In this document: one piece after another, positions 35,390 to 45,692 of the stretch
How the letters are laid out: each line of letters opens with the position of its first letter
Position numbering within the stretch: the stretch's first letter is position 1
From: CAVTGO01 sp963734275
GTDB lineage: Bacteria; Actinomycetota; UBA4738; HRBIN12
Direction of reading: 5' to 3'
DNA: 64,000 nt
NCBI GenBank assembly: GCA_963734275.1
Contig: CAVTGO010000005.1
Coordinates: 62,001 to 126,000 of the forward strand
The notes under the pieces: generated by a model
Databases searched by the model: none
Told to the model about the DNA's origin: nothing
The model's input: only the letters and a program-made list of their open reading frames with translations
Position numbers and translations under genes: made by a program

Positions 35390-35953
35390 ATGGTCCTGGT
35401 GGTGGTGGTGATCCTCGCGGTGGCGACCGTCCCGCTCGCCCGCGGGAACCTCTCCGGCCTGCTCGACCTCCGGATGCGGGCCGTGTGGCTCTTAGGGCTC
35501 GCCTTCGCGATCCAGCTCGTGCTCACGCTGGTCCCCGGCGAGACCAGCGGCCTGCGGCTGTTGGCGCACGCGACGAGCTATCCGATCGGCCTGGCCTTCG
35601 TCTGGGTGAACCGGCGGATCCCCGGGATGCTGGTGATCGGGCTCGGTGCCCTGCTCAACGGGGTCGCGGTCGTGGCCAACGGTGGGGTCATGCCCACCAC
35701 CGTCTCCGCGCTCGAGACCGCGGGGCTGGACGTGGACCCGGAGACCTTCGCGAACTCGGCGGCGCTCGCCGACCCCCGGCTCCTGTTCCTGGGCGACGTG
35801 TTCGCGATCCCGGCCTCCTTCCCGTTCGCGAACGTGTTCAGCCTCGGGGACGTGCTGATCGCCGTCGGCGCCGCGTACGCGGTGCACGCCGTCTGCGGGT
35901 CGCACCTGGTCCCCGCGCGGCTGCGGGTCGCCACGGGCGCCGCGAGGACCTGA
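35390..35953 (+). CDS. DUF5317 family membrane protein
   Basis: 187 residues, five to six membrane helices. The pattern RGNLSGLLDLRMRAVWLLGL, GLAFVWVNRRIPGMLVIGLG and ALLNGVAVVANGGVMPTT is that of the DUF5317 family, whose conserved Asn-Gly-Gly stretch between helices is visible. Function unknown. ATG 35390 has GGAAGGTGG upstream; the open frame further 5' is not supported. Confidence 0.8.
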   Translation: MVLVVVVILAVATVPLARGNLSGLLDLRMRAVWLLGLAFAIQLVLTLVPGETSGLRLLAHATSYPIGLAFVWVNRRIPGMLVIGLGALLNGVAVVANGGVMPTTVSALETAGLDVDPETFANSAALADPRLLFLGDVFAIPASFPFANVFSLGDVLIAVGAAYAVHAVCGSHLVPARLRVATGAART

Positions 35954-35956
35954 GGC

Positions 35957-36643
35957 TCAGGAGGGTGCGCCCCACGACTCGCGGCCGGTGACCCGGAACC
36001 CGGAATCGTGGATCTTGTAGGCGCGGTTCACCGAGATCAGGAGCGCGGTCAGCGTCTCCGCGATCCGGGCCTGCGTGAGGTCGCCGGCGTCCACCCATCG
36101 CATCCGCGGGATCTGTTCGACCAGACCGCCGACGATCGCCTTGGCCTGCGCGTCGGTGCCGCAGACCAGGACGTCGCTCTCCATGTGCCGCCCTATGTCC
36201 TGCAGTGCCTCGCCGGAGACCGTGTGGAACGCCGCGACCATCCGGACGCCGGCGGGCAAGATCGCCTTGGCCTGCTCGGCCGCCGAGCCGTGCCAGGGCC
36301 GGACCACGTGCCAGGCCCGCCCGCCGACGGCCGTCGCCAGCGGACTCGTGCAGTCGACGATGATCGTCCCGGCCGCGACGTGGTCCTTGATGACGCGGTA
36401 GATCTCCGCCTGGCCGCCGAACGGGATCGTCACGAACACGACCTCGCCGCGGGTCGCGGCCTCCTCGTTCGTCGTCCCCTCCACGAGCGCATCGGCGCCG
36501 AGGAGCTCGCGGGCCCGGTCGGCGCTGGCGGCGCCCTTCTCGGCGGACCGGGAGCCGATGATCAGCCGGTGACCCGCCTTCGCGAAGCGCAGGGTGAGGC
36601 CGAAGCCCTCCTCCCCGGTGCCACCGATCACCGCGACGTCCAT
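35957..36643 (-). CDS. npdG: F420H2:NADP+ oxidoreductase
   Basis: 228 residues. Transfers hydride between coenzyme F420 and NADP. N-terminal Rossmann motif DVAVIGGTGEEGFGLTLRFA, the NADP-selective RS pair in LIIGSRSAEKG, then VVFVTIPFGGQAEIYRVI, and the family-typical AFHTVSGEALQDI and VCGTDAQAKAIVGGLVEQIP. Presence implies the organism makes F420, in keeping with actinobacteria. Divergent from a small membrane protein; ends 4 bp from the DUF5317 gene. Confidence 0.9.
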   Translation of the reverse strand: MDVAVIGGTGEEGFGLTLRFAKAGHRLIIGSRSAEKGAASADRARELLGADALVEGTTNEEAATRGEVVFVTIPFGGQAEIYRVIKDHVAAGTIIVDCTSPLATAVGGRAWHVVRPWHGSAAEQAKAILPAGVRMVAAFHTVSGEALQDIGRHMESDVLVCGTDAQAKAIVGGLVEQIPRMRWVDAGDLTQARIAETLTALLISVNRAYKIHDSGFRVTGRESWGAPS

Positions 36644-36687
36644 CGCGCGAGAGCCTAGCCGAAGCCCGGTGATGGGAAGCTTCGGTC

Positions 36688-36855
36688 GTGGGACGGGCGC
36701 TCACGTACGGGATCGAGCTGGCGGTCGGACTCGGGTGCCTCGCGGCGTCGGTTCCGGCGTGGAGGATCCCACGGCTCCGATGGTTGGCGGCGGTGCTCGC
36801 GATCGCGGGAGCGGTCGCGGCCGGCCACGCGCTGGTGGAGCTGCTCGGCGGTTAG
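36688..36855 (+). CDS. 55-residue two-helix membrane protein
   Basis: GTG start, TAG stop at 36853-36855. Two hydrophobic segments (ELAVGLGCLAASVPAW and LAAVLAIAGAVAAGHALVEL) separated by a basic RIPRLRW turn. Codon usage (almost all G or C in third position) matches real genes of the window. It overlaps the stop of the convergent metalloprotease by 4 bases. Unknown function. Confidence 0.45.
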   Translation: MGRALTYGIELAVGLGCLAASVPAWRIPRLRWLAAVLAIAGAVAAGHALVELLGG

Positions 36856-37808
36856 AGGATCCCGCGGTCCTCGAACGCGGCGGTCACGCTGTCCGCGGCG
36901 GCCTTGCCGAGGAGCGCCTGCGCCGCATCCACGGTGGCCTGCGCGGCGTCGATGAACGTCGCATCTGCGGCGAAGTCGAAGTTCGCCGTCACGATGACCC
37001 TGTCGGCATCTTCCCGGCCGAGCGCTCCGTGGATGTCGTGCAGCGCCCGCGACCAGATCTGCCCGTCGTGATGCGCGCTCCCGTTCCGATCCGCGACGGT
37101 GAGGTCGAGGTCGACGCGGCGCAGGCAGTGGGGAACCTCCGTCGCGTAGGTCACGGAGTCCCAGTCCCCGATGCACGCAGGCTCGTACCCCTCCGAGAAC
37201 GGCTCGCTCATCGTGAACGCCCAGTAGTCGCCGAACCCCTCACCGATCGCGCGCGCATCGTCGCTCGTCCCGAACCCCGGCACCTGGTCGTCCTGGATCG
37301 CGTGACCGTACTCGTGCCAGATGATGTCCATGTCCTCGGCGTCGTCCACGCCGCCGCTGCCGAAGAGCAGCTCGTCCTTCACCGGGTCGTAGAAGCTGTT
37401 GTCGAAACCGGCCCGGACCTTGACCACCTGCGGGCCCTCGTTGACGCCGGTGAAGCCGAGCTTCCGCAGGTAGCGCTGCGCCTTCGTCACGGCGTAGTAG
37501 GCCATCACCTGCTCGAACCGGTCGTCCGACCGGTCGAAGAGGAACCGGCCGCGCGGTTTGAAGGCACACTGCGGCCCGCAGACGTCCGCGTAGTCGCCGA
37601 GCAGGAACCCGCTGTGGTCGAGGTTGCGGAGCCGGACCACCCGGTACGCGGGTTCGAGCGCCGGATAGTCGGCGTCCATCTGGTCGGTGAGCCCCTGGTC
37701 CTGGAGGACCACGACGGGGTTCGGCAGGAAGACCCTCCCCGTCGGCCGCTCCTCGGCTGCCAGGGCCGGCGCCGCGAGCGCCGGAGCGGCGAGCCCGAGC
37801 AGGACCAC
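36852..37808 (-). CDS. secreted M36 (fungalysin/thermolysin-like) zinc metalloprotease
   Basis: About 318 residues from GTG 37808. Zinc motif HEYGH (165-169, in MDIIWHEYGHAIQDD) and downstream Glu190 in ARAIGEGFGDYWA, the third ligand and gluzincin signature. A Cys pair (CGPQC) and SAHHDGQIWSRALHDIHGAL follow. The N-terminus is a signal peptide, but from GTG 37808 it lacks a basic n-region; reading upstream in frame gives ITTSRTSRTVAAVSA from an ATC codon (37856) with GGGAG before it, so a rare ATC start is possible. Extracellular protein degradation is the likely role. Confidence 0.8.
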   Translation of the reverse strand: MVLLGLAAPALAAPALAAEERPTGRVFLPNPVVVLQDQGLTDQMDADYPALEPAYRVVRLRNLDHSGFLLGDYADVCGPQCAFKPRGRFLFDRSDDRFEQVMAYYAVTKAQRYLRKLGFTGVNEGPQVVKVRAGFDNSFYDPVKDELLFGSGGVDDAEDMDIIWHEYGHAIQDDQVPGFGTSDDARAIGEGFGDYWAFTMSEPFSEGYEPACIGDWDSVTYATEVPHCLRRVDLDLTVADRNGSAHHDGQIWSRALHDIHGALGREDADRVIVTANFDFAADATFIDAAQATVDAAQALLGKAAADSVTAAFEDRGIL

Positions 37809-37948
37809 GGCGGCCGAGACGGCCGCGACGGTGCGCGAGGTTCGGGATGTGGTGATCGCGGGCTCCCGATGTCGTGCGGCCGAGCGGGCTCCGAGTGTAA
37901 CGGTCGGATCCGCCCTGGCAGGATAGGTCGAACGGTCCCGATGAACGG

Positions 37949-39529
<1,581 letters not shown>

Positions 39530-39557
39530 GGCCAGAGACTACCGGTAGCATCCGACC

Positions 39558-40205
39558 GTGGACATCGTGAACCCGCAGGTCGAGGAGTACATGGGCTCCC
39601 TCCTCGCGCGCCACGACGAGCCGGTGCTCCTCGAGATGGAGGCCGAGGCGAAAGAGCGTTCGTTCCCGATCGTCGGACGCCTGGTGGGCGTCACGCTGGA
39701 GCTCCTCGCTCGGTCGATCGGGGCGCGCCGGGTGTTCGAGCTCGGGTCGGGGTACGGGTACTCGGCGTACTGGTTCTCACGGGCGGTCGGCCCAGGTGGT
39801 GAGGTGCACGCCACGGACGGCGATCCCGCGAACGAGGCCAATGCGCTCGACTACCTCGGCCGCGCCGGCCTCGCCGAGCCCGTGCGTTGGCACGTGGGCG
39901 ACGCCGTGGCGAGCCTCGCGTCCGTCGAGGGCGGATTCGACATCGTCTACGACGACATCGACAAGGAGGGCTACCCCGACGCCTGGCTCGCCGCCAGGGA
40001 GCGGATCCGGGTGGGCGGCCTGTACCTGTGCGACAACGTCCTGTGGTCGGGCGCGGTCGCCGATCCGGGCGGCGATCATGGGCGCACGCCCGAGACGATC
40101 GAGGCGATCCTCGAGCACAATCGCCTGATCGCCGAGGACGAGCGGTACCTCTCGGTCATCGTCCCGACGCGCGATGGCGTGATGACGGCCCTGCGTATCT
40201 CCTGA
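39558..40205 (+). CDS. SAM-dependent O-methyltransferase (catechol/caffeoyl-CoA type)
   Basis: 215 residues. Class I methyltransferase fold: ARRVFELGSGYGYSAYWFSR (SAM motif I), VHATDGDPANEANALDYL, FDIVYDDIDKEGYPDAWLAA (the metal-binding Asp pair of this family) and YLCDNVLWSGAVADPGG. Typical metal-dependent small-molecule O-methyltransferase; substrate unknown. GTG start. Not obviously linked to the mutase or the sdh operon by function. Confidence 0.85.
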   Translation: MDIVNPQVEEYMGSLLARHDEPVLLEMEAEAKERSFPIVGRLVGVTLELLARSIGARRVFELGSGYGYSAYWFSRAVGPGGEVHATDGDPANEANALDYLGRAGLAEPVRWHVGDAVASLASVEGGFDIVYDDIDKEGYPDAWLAARERIRVGGLYLCDNVLWSGAVADPGGDHGRTPETIEAILEHNRLIAEDERYLSVIVPTRDGVMTALRIS

Positions 40206-40313
40206 GCCGCGACCGGCCCGCTTCGACGTTCCGTAGTAGGCTGCGCGCGGCCTGGGGCCCGGACGCGCACGTTCCCCCCTCGGCACCGCGGTAGATTCTC
40301 TGACGGGACGTCG

Positions 40314-40715
40314 ATGGCGAAGCGCAGGAGCGACATCGGGACGCTCTACCGGGGCAGTCCGGGCCAGTGGTCGTGGCTCTTGCACCGCATCACCGGCGTC
40401 GCCGTGATCCTGTTCCTGTTCGCCCACGTCGTGGACACGGCCGTCGTGGGGTGGGGACCCGAGGCCTACAACCGCGTGACCGAGGTCTACCACAACTGGG
40501 TCGTGCGGGTGCTCGAGCTCGGCCTGGTCGCGGCCGTGCTCTACCACGCGATCAACGGCGTGAAGATCATGGTGTTCGACTTCTGGCCCTCGACGACCCG
40601 GCACATGAAGCCGATCGCGCTCGCATCCACGGTGCTGTTCGTCGCCAGCATGATCCCGATCACGTGGATCATGGGCAAGGAGATCCTCAACCTCGCCCTC
40701 GGGTGGGAGCTCTGA
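40314..40715 (+). CDS. sdhC: succinate dehydrogenase cytochrome b subunit
   Basis: 133 residues, three helices. SWLLHRITGVAVILFLFAHV holds the heme/quinone-site Ser-Arg-His pattern; LVAAVLYHAINGVKIMVFDF holds the axial heme His. First gene of sdhCDAB; the stop overlaps the sdhD start. Membrane anchor for complex II, passing electrons from SdhAB to quinone. Confidence 0.92.
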   Translation: MAKRRSDIGTLYRGSPGQWSWLLHRITGVAVILFLFAHVVDTAVVGWGPEAYNRVTEVYHNWVVRVLELGLVAAVLYHAINGVKIMVFDFWPSTTRHMKPIALASTVLFVASMIPITWIMGKEILNLALGWEL

Positions 40716-41170
40716 TGGCGGTCGAGACGCAGGACCGGGCCGCGGCTCCGTCGCCGCGGAGGCGCCCGGGGGCGTCCGGTCACCGCAGCGGTCGCGACCG
40801 CCCGAGCGGCGGCTTCGAGCTCTGGTCGTGGCTGTTCATGCGCATCAGCGGCCTCGTGCTGCTGCTCCTCGCGGTCGGCCACGTCCTGATCATGCACGTG
40901 CTCGACCGAGGCGTGGACCGCGTGAATTTCGGCTTCGTCTCGGCGCGCTGGGGCAGCCCGTTCTGGCGGACGTGGGACTGGGCGCTGCTGGTCCTGGCGC
41001 TGATCCACGGGATCAACGGGCTGCGCATCATCGTGCAGGACTACGTCCGCCCGCCGGGGCTCCGCCTGGCCGTCAACATGTTCTTCTACGTCACGGGCTT
41101 CGTGCTGTTCGTGCTCGGGACCGTCACCGTGTTCACGTTCGACCCGAGCGAGTGGCCGGGGACGGCCTGA
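40715..41170 (+). CDS. sdhD: succinate dehydrogenase membrane anchor subunit
   Basis: 151 residues: a basic, disordered N-terminus of about 35 residues (PSPRRRPGASGHRSGRDRPS) then three helices. LFMRISGLVLLLLAVGHVLI and LALIHGINGLRIIVQDYV hold the His residues expected of a heme b ligand. ATG overlaps the sdhC TGA. Longer N-terminus than usual SdhD. Confidence 0.9.
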   Translation: MAVETQDRAAAPSPRRRPGASGHRSGRDRPSGGFELWSWLFMRISGLVLLLLAVGHVLIMHVLDRGVDRVNFGFVSARWGSPFWRTWDWALLVLALIHGINGLRIIVQDYVRPPGLRLAVNMFFYVTGFVLFVLGTVTVFTFDPSEWPGTA

Positions 41171-41173
41171 GGC

Positions 41174-42910
41174 GTGGTCACCACCCACACGTACGACGCG
41201 GTGATCGTCGGCGCCGGCGGCGCCGGCCTGCGGGCCGCCATCGAGGCTTCGGATCGCGTGAAGACCGCGGTGATCTCCAAGCTCTACCCGACGCGCTCGC
41301 ACACCGGTGCGGCGCAGGGCGGGATGTGCGCGGCGCTCGCCAACGTCGAGGAGGACTCGCCCGAGTGGCACGCCTTCGACACGGTGAAGGGCGGGGACTA
41401 CCTCGTCGACCAGCCCGCGGCGATCCTGATGACCGAGGAGGCCGTGGACGCCGTCTACGAGCTCGAGCACTGGGGTCTGCCGTTCAACCGGACCCCCGAG
41501 GGCAGGATCGACCAGCGGCGGTTCGGTGGGCACACCCGCAACCACGGCGAGGCGCCCGTGAAGCGCGCGTGCTACGCCGCCGACCGTACCGGTCACATGA
41601 TCCTGCAGACGCTCTACCAGCAGTGCGTGAAGCGCGACGTCCGGTTCTTCAACGAGTTCTACGTCCTGGACCAGCTCCTGGTCGACGGGCGCGTGGCCGG
41701 CGTCGTCGCGTACGAGCTCGCGACCGGCGAGCTCCACGTGTTCCGCTCCAAGGCCGTCCTGTACGCGACCGGCGGCTACGGCCGGATGTTCAAGGTCAGC
41801 TCGAACGCCCACACGCTCACGGGCGACGGCCCGGCCGTGCTGTTCCGGCGCGGGATCCCCCTGCAGGACATGGAGTTCTTCCAGTTCCACCCGACCGGCG
41901 TCTACAAGATGGGGATCTTGCTCTCCGAGGCGGTGCGCGGCGAGGGCGGGATCTTGCTGAACAGCGAGGGCGAGCGCTTCATGGAGCGCTACGCGCCCAC
42001 CGTGCTGGACCTCGCGCCGCGCGACATGGTGAGCCGCGCGATCTTCCAGGAGCTGAAAGAGGGACGCGGCGTCGGACCCAAGCGCGATGCCGTCTACCTC
42101 GACGTCCGTCACCTGCCGCGAGACGTGATCGAGGAGAAGCTGCCGGACGTGACGGAGTTCGCGCGGGTCTACCTCGGCGTCGAGCCCACCACCGAGCCGG
42201 TCCCGATCCAGCCGACCGCCCACTACGCGATGGGCGGGATCCCGACGGACACCGATGCGCAGGTCGTCGTGGGCGAGGGCGAGACGCCGGTGCCGGGGCT
42301 GTACGCGGCCGGCGAGTGCGCGTGCGTCAGCGTGCACGGCGCGAACCGGCTCGGGACGAACTCGCTCCTGGACATCGTGGTGTTCGGCCGCCGAGGCGGG
42401 CGTCACATGGCCGGGTTCGCGAAGGAGGCCGAGCTCCCCGAGCACCCCGCAGCGTCCGAGCGCACCATCGCGGAACGGCTCGACGGCCTGCTCAACCGCC
42501 CCGAGGGCGCGAACGCCGCCGACATCCGCGCCGAGCTCCAGGCGCAGATGCAGGACCTCGCCTTCGTGGTCCGCACCGAGGAAAGCCTGCGGAAGATGCG
42601 GGAGATCCTCGGCGGGTTGCACGAGCGGTTCGAGCGCGTCTACGTACAGGACACGGGCACGACGTTCAACACGGAGCTGATGGAGGTCGTCGAGCTCGGC
42701 TTCCTCCTCGACTGCGCGGACGCGCTCGTCGCCGCCGCGCTCGCCCGTGACGAGAGCCGGGGCGCCCACTACCGCGAGGACCATCCCCTGCGCGACGACG
42801 CGAACTGGCTCAAGCACTCGCTGGCGTACCGTGAGGCCGACGGATCGATCCGACTGGAGACCAAGCCCGTGAAGATGGGACCCTACGTGCCGATGGAGCG
42901 GAAGTACTGA
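41174..42910 (+). CDS. sdhA: succinate dehydrogenase flavoprotein subunit
   Basis: 578 residues, GTG start 3 bp after sdhD. FAD motif DAVIVGAGGAGLRAAIEASD, the flavin-linked His in TRSHTGAAQGGMCAA, active-site segments FFQFHPTGVYKMGILLSEAV, RGEGGILLNSEGERFMERYA and HYAMGGIPTDTDAQVV, and the Arg-containing GANRLGTNSLLDIVVFGRRGG. Oxidises succinate to fumarate. A complete, conventional subunit. Confidence 0.96.
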   Translation: MVTTHTYDAVIVGAGGAGLRAAIEASDRVKTAVISKLYPTRSHTGAAQGGMCAALANVEEDSPEWHAFDTVKGGDYLVDQPAAILMTEEAVDAVYELEHWGLPFNRTPEGRIDQRRFGGHTRNHGEAPVKRACYAADRTGHMILQTLYQQCVKRDVRFFNEFYVLDQLLVDGRVAGVVAYELATGELHVFRSKAVLYATGGYGRMFKVSSNAHTLTGDGPAVLFRRGIPLQDMEFFQFHPTGVYKMGILLSEAVRGEGGILLNSEGERFMERYAPTVLDLAPRDMVSRAIFQELKEGRGVGPKRDAVYLDVRHLPRDVIEEKLPDVTEFARVYLGVEPTTEPVPIQPTAHYAMGGIPTDTDAQVVVGEGETPVPGLYAAGECACVSVHGANRLGTNSLLDIVVFGRRGGRHMAGFAKEAELPEHPAASERTIAERLDGLLNRPEGANAADIRAELQAQMQDLAFVVRTEESLRKMREILGGLHERFERVYVQDTGTTFNTELMEVVELGFLLDCADALVAAALARDESRGAHYREDHPLRDDANWLKHSLAYREADGSIRLETKPVKMGPYVPMERKY

Positions 42911-43680
42911 TGGCGGGAAGCGAGCTCGGCGAGGTCCTCGAGGCGTCGGACCGGCGTGCGGTCGGCGGGACCGACCGGATGACCCTCACGCTGAAGATCC
43001 GTCGCTACAACCCGGAGGCCCGCGGCGACGAGTCCTGGTGGGACGAGTTCACCGTCGAGTGCGATCCGGATGACCGGCTCCTGGACGCGCTGCACGAGGT
43101 GAAGTGGTACCAGGACGGGACGCTCGCCCTGCGCCGCTCCTGCGCCCACGGGATCTGCGGCTCCGACGCCATGCTCATCAACGGCCGGAACGCCCTCGCG
43201 TGCAAGGTCATCGTGCGCGACGTCGCCCCAAAGGTCACCGTCGAGCCGATCCGGGGGCTCCCGGTCCTGAAGGACCTCATCGTCGACATGGAGCCGTTCT
43301 TCGCCGGCTACCGGTCGGTGTTGCCGTTCCTGATCAACGACTCGGGCGAGCCGGACGCCGAGCGTCTCCAGTCGCCCGAGGACCGCCAGCGCTTCGACGA
43401 CACGACCAAGTGCATCCTGTGCGCCGCGTGCACGACCTCGTGCCCGATCTTCTGGGGCGACGACGAGTACGTGGGCCCGGCCGCCATCGTGACCGCGCAC
43501 CGGTTCATCTACGACTCGCGCGACGAGGGATCACAGGAGCGCTTGGAGATCCTGTCCGAGAAGACCGGCGTCTTCCGCTGCCGCACGACCTTCAACTGCA
43601 CCGAGGCATGTCCGAGGGGCATCGAGGTCACGAAGGCGATCCAGGACGTGAAGCGCTCGATCCTGTTCGATCGCTTCTAG
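42910..43680 (+). CDS. sdhB: succinate dehydrogenase iron-sulfur subunit
   Basis: 256 residues. 2Fe-2S ferredoxin domain RRSCAHGICGSDAMLINGRN with ACKVIV. The C-terminal domain has CILCAACTTSCPIFW and CRTTFNCTEACPRGIEVTKA for the 4Fe-4S and 3Fe-4S clusters. ATG shares its A with the sdhA stop. About 20 extra N-terminal residues precede the conserved start MTLTLKIRRYNPE (an internal ATG at 42979 is an alternative start). Confidence 0.95.
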   Translation: MAGSELGEVLEASDRRAVGGTDRMTLTLKIRRYNPEARGDESWWDEFTVECDPDDRLLDALHEVKWYQDGTLALRRSCAHGICGSDAMLINGRNALACKVIVRDVAPKVTVEPIRGLPVLKDLIVDMEPFFAGYRSVLPFLINDSGEPDAERLQSPEDRQRFDDTTKCILCAACTTSCPIFWGDDEYVGPAAIVTAHRFIYDSRDEGSQERLEILSEKTGVFRCRTTFNCTEACPRGIEVTKAIQDVKRSILFDRF

Positions 43681-43737
43681 CGGGCGGGGGCGACGACGGG
43701 GGCCGGCCGGCCTCGGGACGTCCGGTAAGGTCGGGCC

Positions 43738-44814
43738 GTGGCGCACCTGGTCACGCTGATCCCCGGCGACGGCATCGGCCCCGAGGTCTCGGAGGCCACG
43801 CGTCGCGTGCTCGATGCCACGGGCGTGGGGATCGAGTGGGTGGTCGAGGAGGCCGGCGCGGCCACCCTGGAGCGCGAGGGCGACCCGCTCCCCCCTCGGG
43901 TGCTGGAGCAGGTCCGTCGCTCCCGCGTCGCGATCAAGGGCCCCATCACCACGCCCGTCGGCGCGGGCTTCCGGAGCGTGAACGTGACGCTCCGCCACGA
44001 CCTGGACCTGTTCGCGGCGGTGCGCCCGAGCCGCTCGCTCCCCGGGGTGCCGACCCGCCACCCCGGCGTGGACCTCGTCGTGATCCGGGAGAACACGGAG
44101 GACCTGTATCAGGGCATCGAGTACGAACGGGGCACGCTCGAGGCGGACGAGCTGCGCGCCGAGCTCCGCCGCCTCGCCGGACGCGAGACGCGAGAGGACG
44201 CCGGGTTCACGGTGAAGCCGATCTCGGTGACAGGCGCCCGGCGGATCGTGCGGTTCGCGTTCGGTTTCGTCCGTGCCAACGACCGACGCAAGGTCACGCT
44301 CGGCCACAAGGCCAACGTGATGCGGTTCTCCGACGGGCTGTTCCTGTCGATCGGACAGGTCGAGGCCGACGAGCACCCCGACGTCTGGTTCGAGGAGATG
44401 CAGATCGACCAGCTCTCGATGCGCCTGACGCGCGAGCCCGAGACCTTCGACGTCCTGCTGCTCCCGAACCTCTACGGAGACATCCTGTCCGACCTGTGCG
44501 CCGGGCTGGTCGGCGGGCTCGGCCTTGCGGCGGGGGCCAACCTGGGCTGGGAGTACGCCGTGTTCGAGCCGGTCCACGGCAGCGCCCCCGACATCGCCGG
44601 TACGGGCGTAGCGAACCCGGTCGCGATGATCCTGTCGGGCGCGATGCTGCTCCGCCACCTCGGCGAGGCCGGCGCCGCCGGCGCGGTCGAGTCCGCGGTG
44701 GACCGCGTGCTCGAGGCGGGCGAGGTCCGCACGCCCGACCTCGGCGGGACCTCCACGACGGCCGAGGTCGCGGCCGCGATCGCCGGACGGCTCCCCGTCG
44801 CGTCCTCGGGCTGA
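43738..44814 (+). CDS. NAD-type isocitrate dehydrogenase (isocitrate/isopropylmalate family), copy 1
   Basis: 358 residues. Beta-decarboxylating dehydrogenase: VTLIPGDGIGPEVSEATRRV, substrate loop TPVGAGFRSVNVTLRHDLDL (the Ser/Asn pattern of isocitrate-specific enzymes), VVIRENTEDLYQGIEY, VTLGHKANVMRFSDGLFL, LLPNLYGDILSDLCAGLVGG and PVHGSAPDIAGTGVANPVAM. Placed 57 bp after sdhB, probably in the same transcription unit. Activity on isocitrate is the most likely; isopropylmalate or homoisocitrate cannot be excluded by eye. A second paralogue lies at 49492. Confidence 0.88.
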   Translation: MAHLVTLIPGDGIGPEVSEATRRVLDATGVGIEWVVEEAGAATLEREGDPLPPRVLEQVRRSRVAIKGPITTPVGAGFRSVNVTLRHDLDLFAAVRPSRSLPGVPTRHPGVDLVVIRENTEDLYQGIEYERGTLEADELRAELRRLAGRETREDAGFTVKPISVTGARRIVRFAFGFVRANDRRKVTLGHKANVMRFSDGLFLSIGQVEADEHPDVWFEEMQIDQLSMRLTREPETFDVLLLPNLYGDILSDLCAGLVGGLGLAAGANLGWEYAVFEPVHGSAPDIAGTGVANPVAMILSGAMLLRHLGEAGAAGAVESAVDRVLEAGEVRTPDLGGTSTTAEVAAAIAGRLPVASSG

Positions 44815-44878
44815 GCCCGGTTCAGCCGCGGTGGTGATGATGGTCCTCGGGACCCGGACCGGGCCCCTGCGGCAGCCG

Positions 44879-45055
44879 TCAACAGCCGGGTTCGCCGAGG
44901 TGCCCGCAACACTGCGCCCGGGAGAATGTTGCCTTCACGCGGTTGCGGACCGTGAGCCGGAGCTTCGTGTGGAGCGGCGCGTCGTACTCACGCCAGTTCG
45001 TGAAGAACATGCCGAGGTACCTGCGGAGCTCGCGGAGGAACCCGCGGAACGGCAC
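44879..45055 (-). CDS. 58-residue conserved small protein with C-terminal CCG..G.PGC motif
   Basis: A GTG at 45055 directly follows the TAG of the fumarase beta gene on the same strand, so the small gene is translationally coupled to it. The product starts VPFRGFLRELRRYLGMFFTN, continues WREYDAPLHTKLRLTVRNRV and ends AQCCGHLGEPGC. The three Cys and the Gly-Pro pattern look like a metal- or cofactor-binding tail. Short proteins ending CCGN.G.PGC occur in several actinobacteria and related phyla as hypotheticals, from memory. It is too short for most gene callers. Confidence 0.65.
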   Translation of the reverse strand: MPFRGFLRELRRYLGMFFTNWREYDAPLHTKLRLTVRNRVKATFSRAQCCGHLGEPGC

Positions 45056-45691
45056 CTACCCGCCGCCGTTGCCCTCGGAGGTGTCGATCGGCACGCGCAG
45101 GTCCTCGGGGAGCAGCTCGTTCTTCCGCCACGGCTTCACGGTCTCGGCGTAGAAGTCCCGGCCCTCGCAGTCGTTCACGACCCAGACGGGGAGGTCCTCG
45201 ACGACCATCGTGCGGACGGCCTCGGTGCCGAGCTCGGGGAAGGCGATCACCTCCTGCGCGCGGACCTGCAGCGCGGCGAGCGCGCCGCCGCCGCCGAGCG
45301 CCGCCATGGAGACGGCCGTGTGCTTCCGCAGCTCCTCGCGGACGACGGGTCCGCGGCCGCCCTTGCCGATGATGCCCTTCAGGCCGAGCTCCAGCAGCCG
45401 GGGGGTGTACCTATCCATCCGGCTCGCCGTCGTCGGGCCCGCCGCGCCGATCACGTGGCCCGGCCGCTCGGGCGTGGGGCCGACGTAGTAGACGATCTGA
45501 CCGGCGGGGTCGAACGGGAGGGCCTCGCCGCGGTCGAGCATCTCGATCATCACCTTGTGCGCCGCGTCGCGCGCCGCGTAGATCGTGCCGTTCACGAGGA
45601 CGACGTCGCCGATCTCGAGCTGGCGTACGTCGTCTTCGGACAGCGGCGCGGAGATGCGCTTGCGGCCGTCCTCGAGCGGCTCGACCGACAC
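45056..45691 (-). CDS. fumB: class I fumarase, C-terminal (beta) subunit
   Basis: 211 residues; beta half of a two-subunit Fe-S fumarate hydratase (also related to tartrate dehydratase). Segments GDVVLVNGTIYAARDAAHKV, GQIVYYVGPTPERPGHVIGA, AGPTTASRMDRYTPRLLELG and GIIGKGGRGPVVREELRKHT are diagnostic. GTG start one base after the alpha-subunit stop; followed by the 58-residue gene. Converts fumarate to malate between Sdh and Mdh encoded nearby. The symbol is used for the subunit, not to imply E. coli FumB. Confidence 0.9.
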   Translation of the reverse strand: MSVEPLEDGRKRISAPLSEDDVRQLEIGDVVLVNGTIYAARDAAHKVMIEMLDRGEALPFDPAGQIVYYVGPTPERPGHVIGAAGPTTASRMDRYTPRLLELGLKGIIGKGGRGPVVREELRKHTAVSMAALGGGGALAALQVRAQEVIAFPELGTEAVRTMVVEDLPVWVVNDCEGRDFYAETVKPWRKNELLPEDLRVPIDTSEGNGGG

Positions 45692-45692
45692 G

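Noticed and set aside
36659..36685. 7-bp inverted repeat CCGAAGC/GCTTCGG before the small membrane gene
   Set aside because: Short stem with a 13-base loop; expected by chance in such GC-rich sequence.
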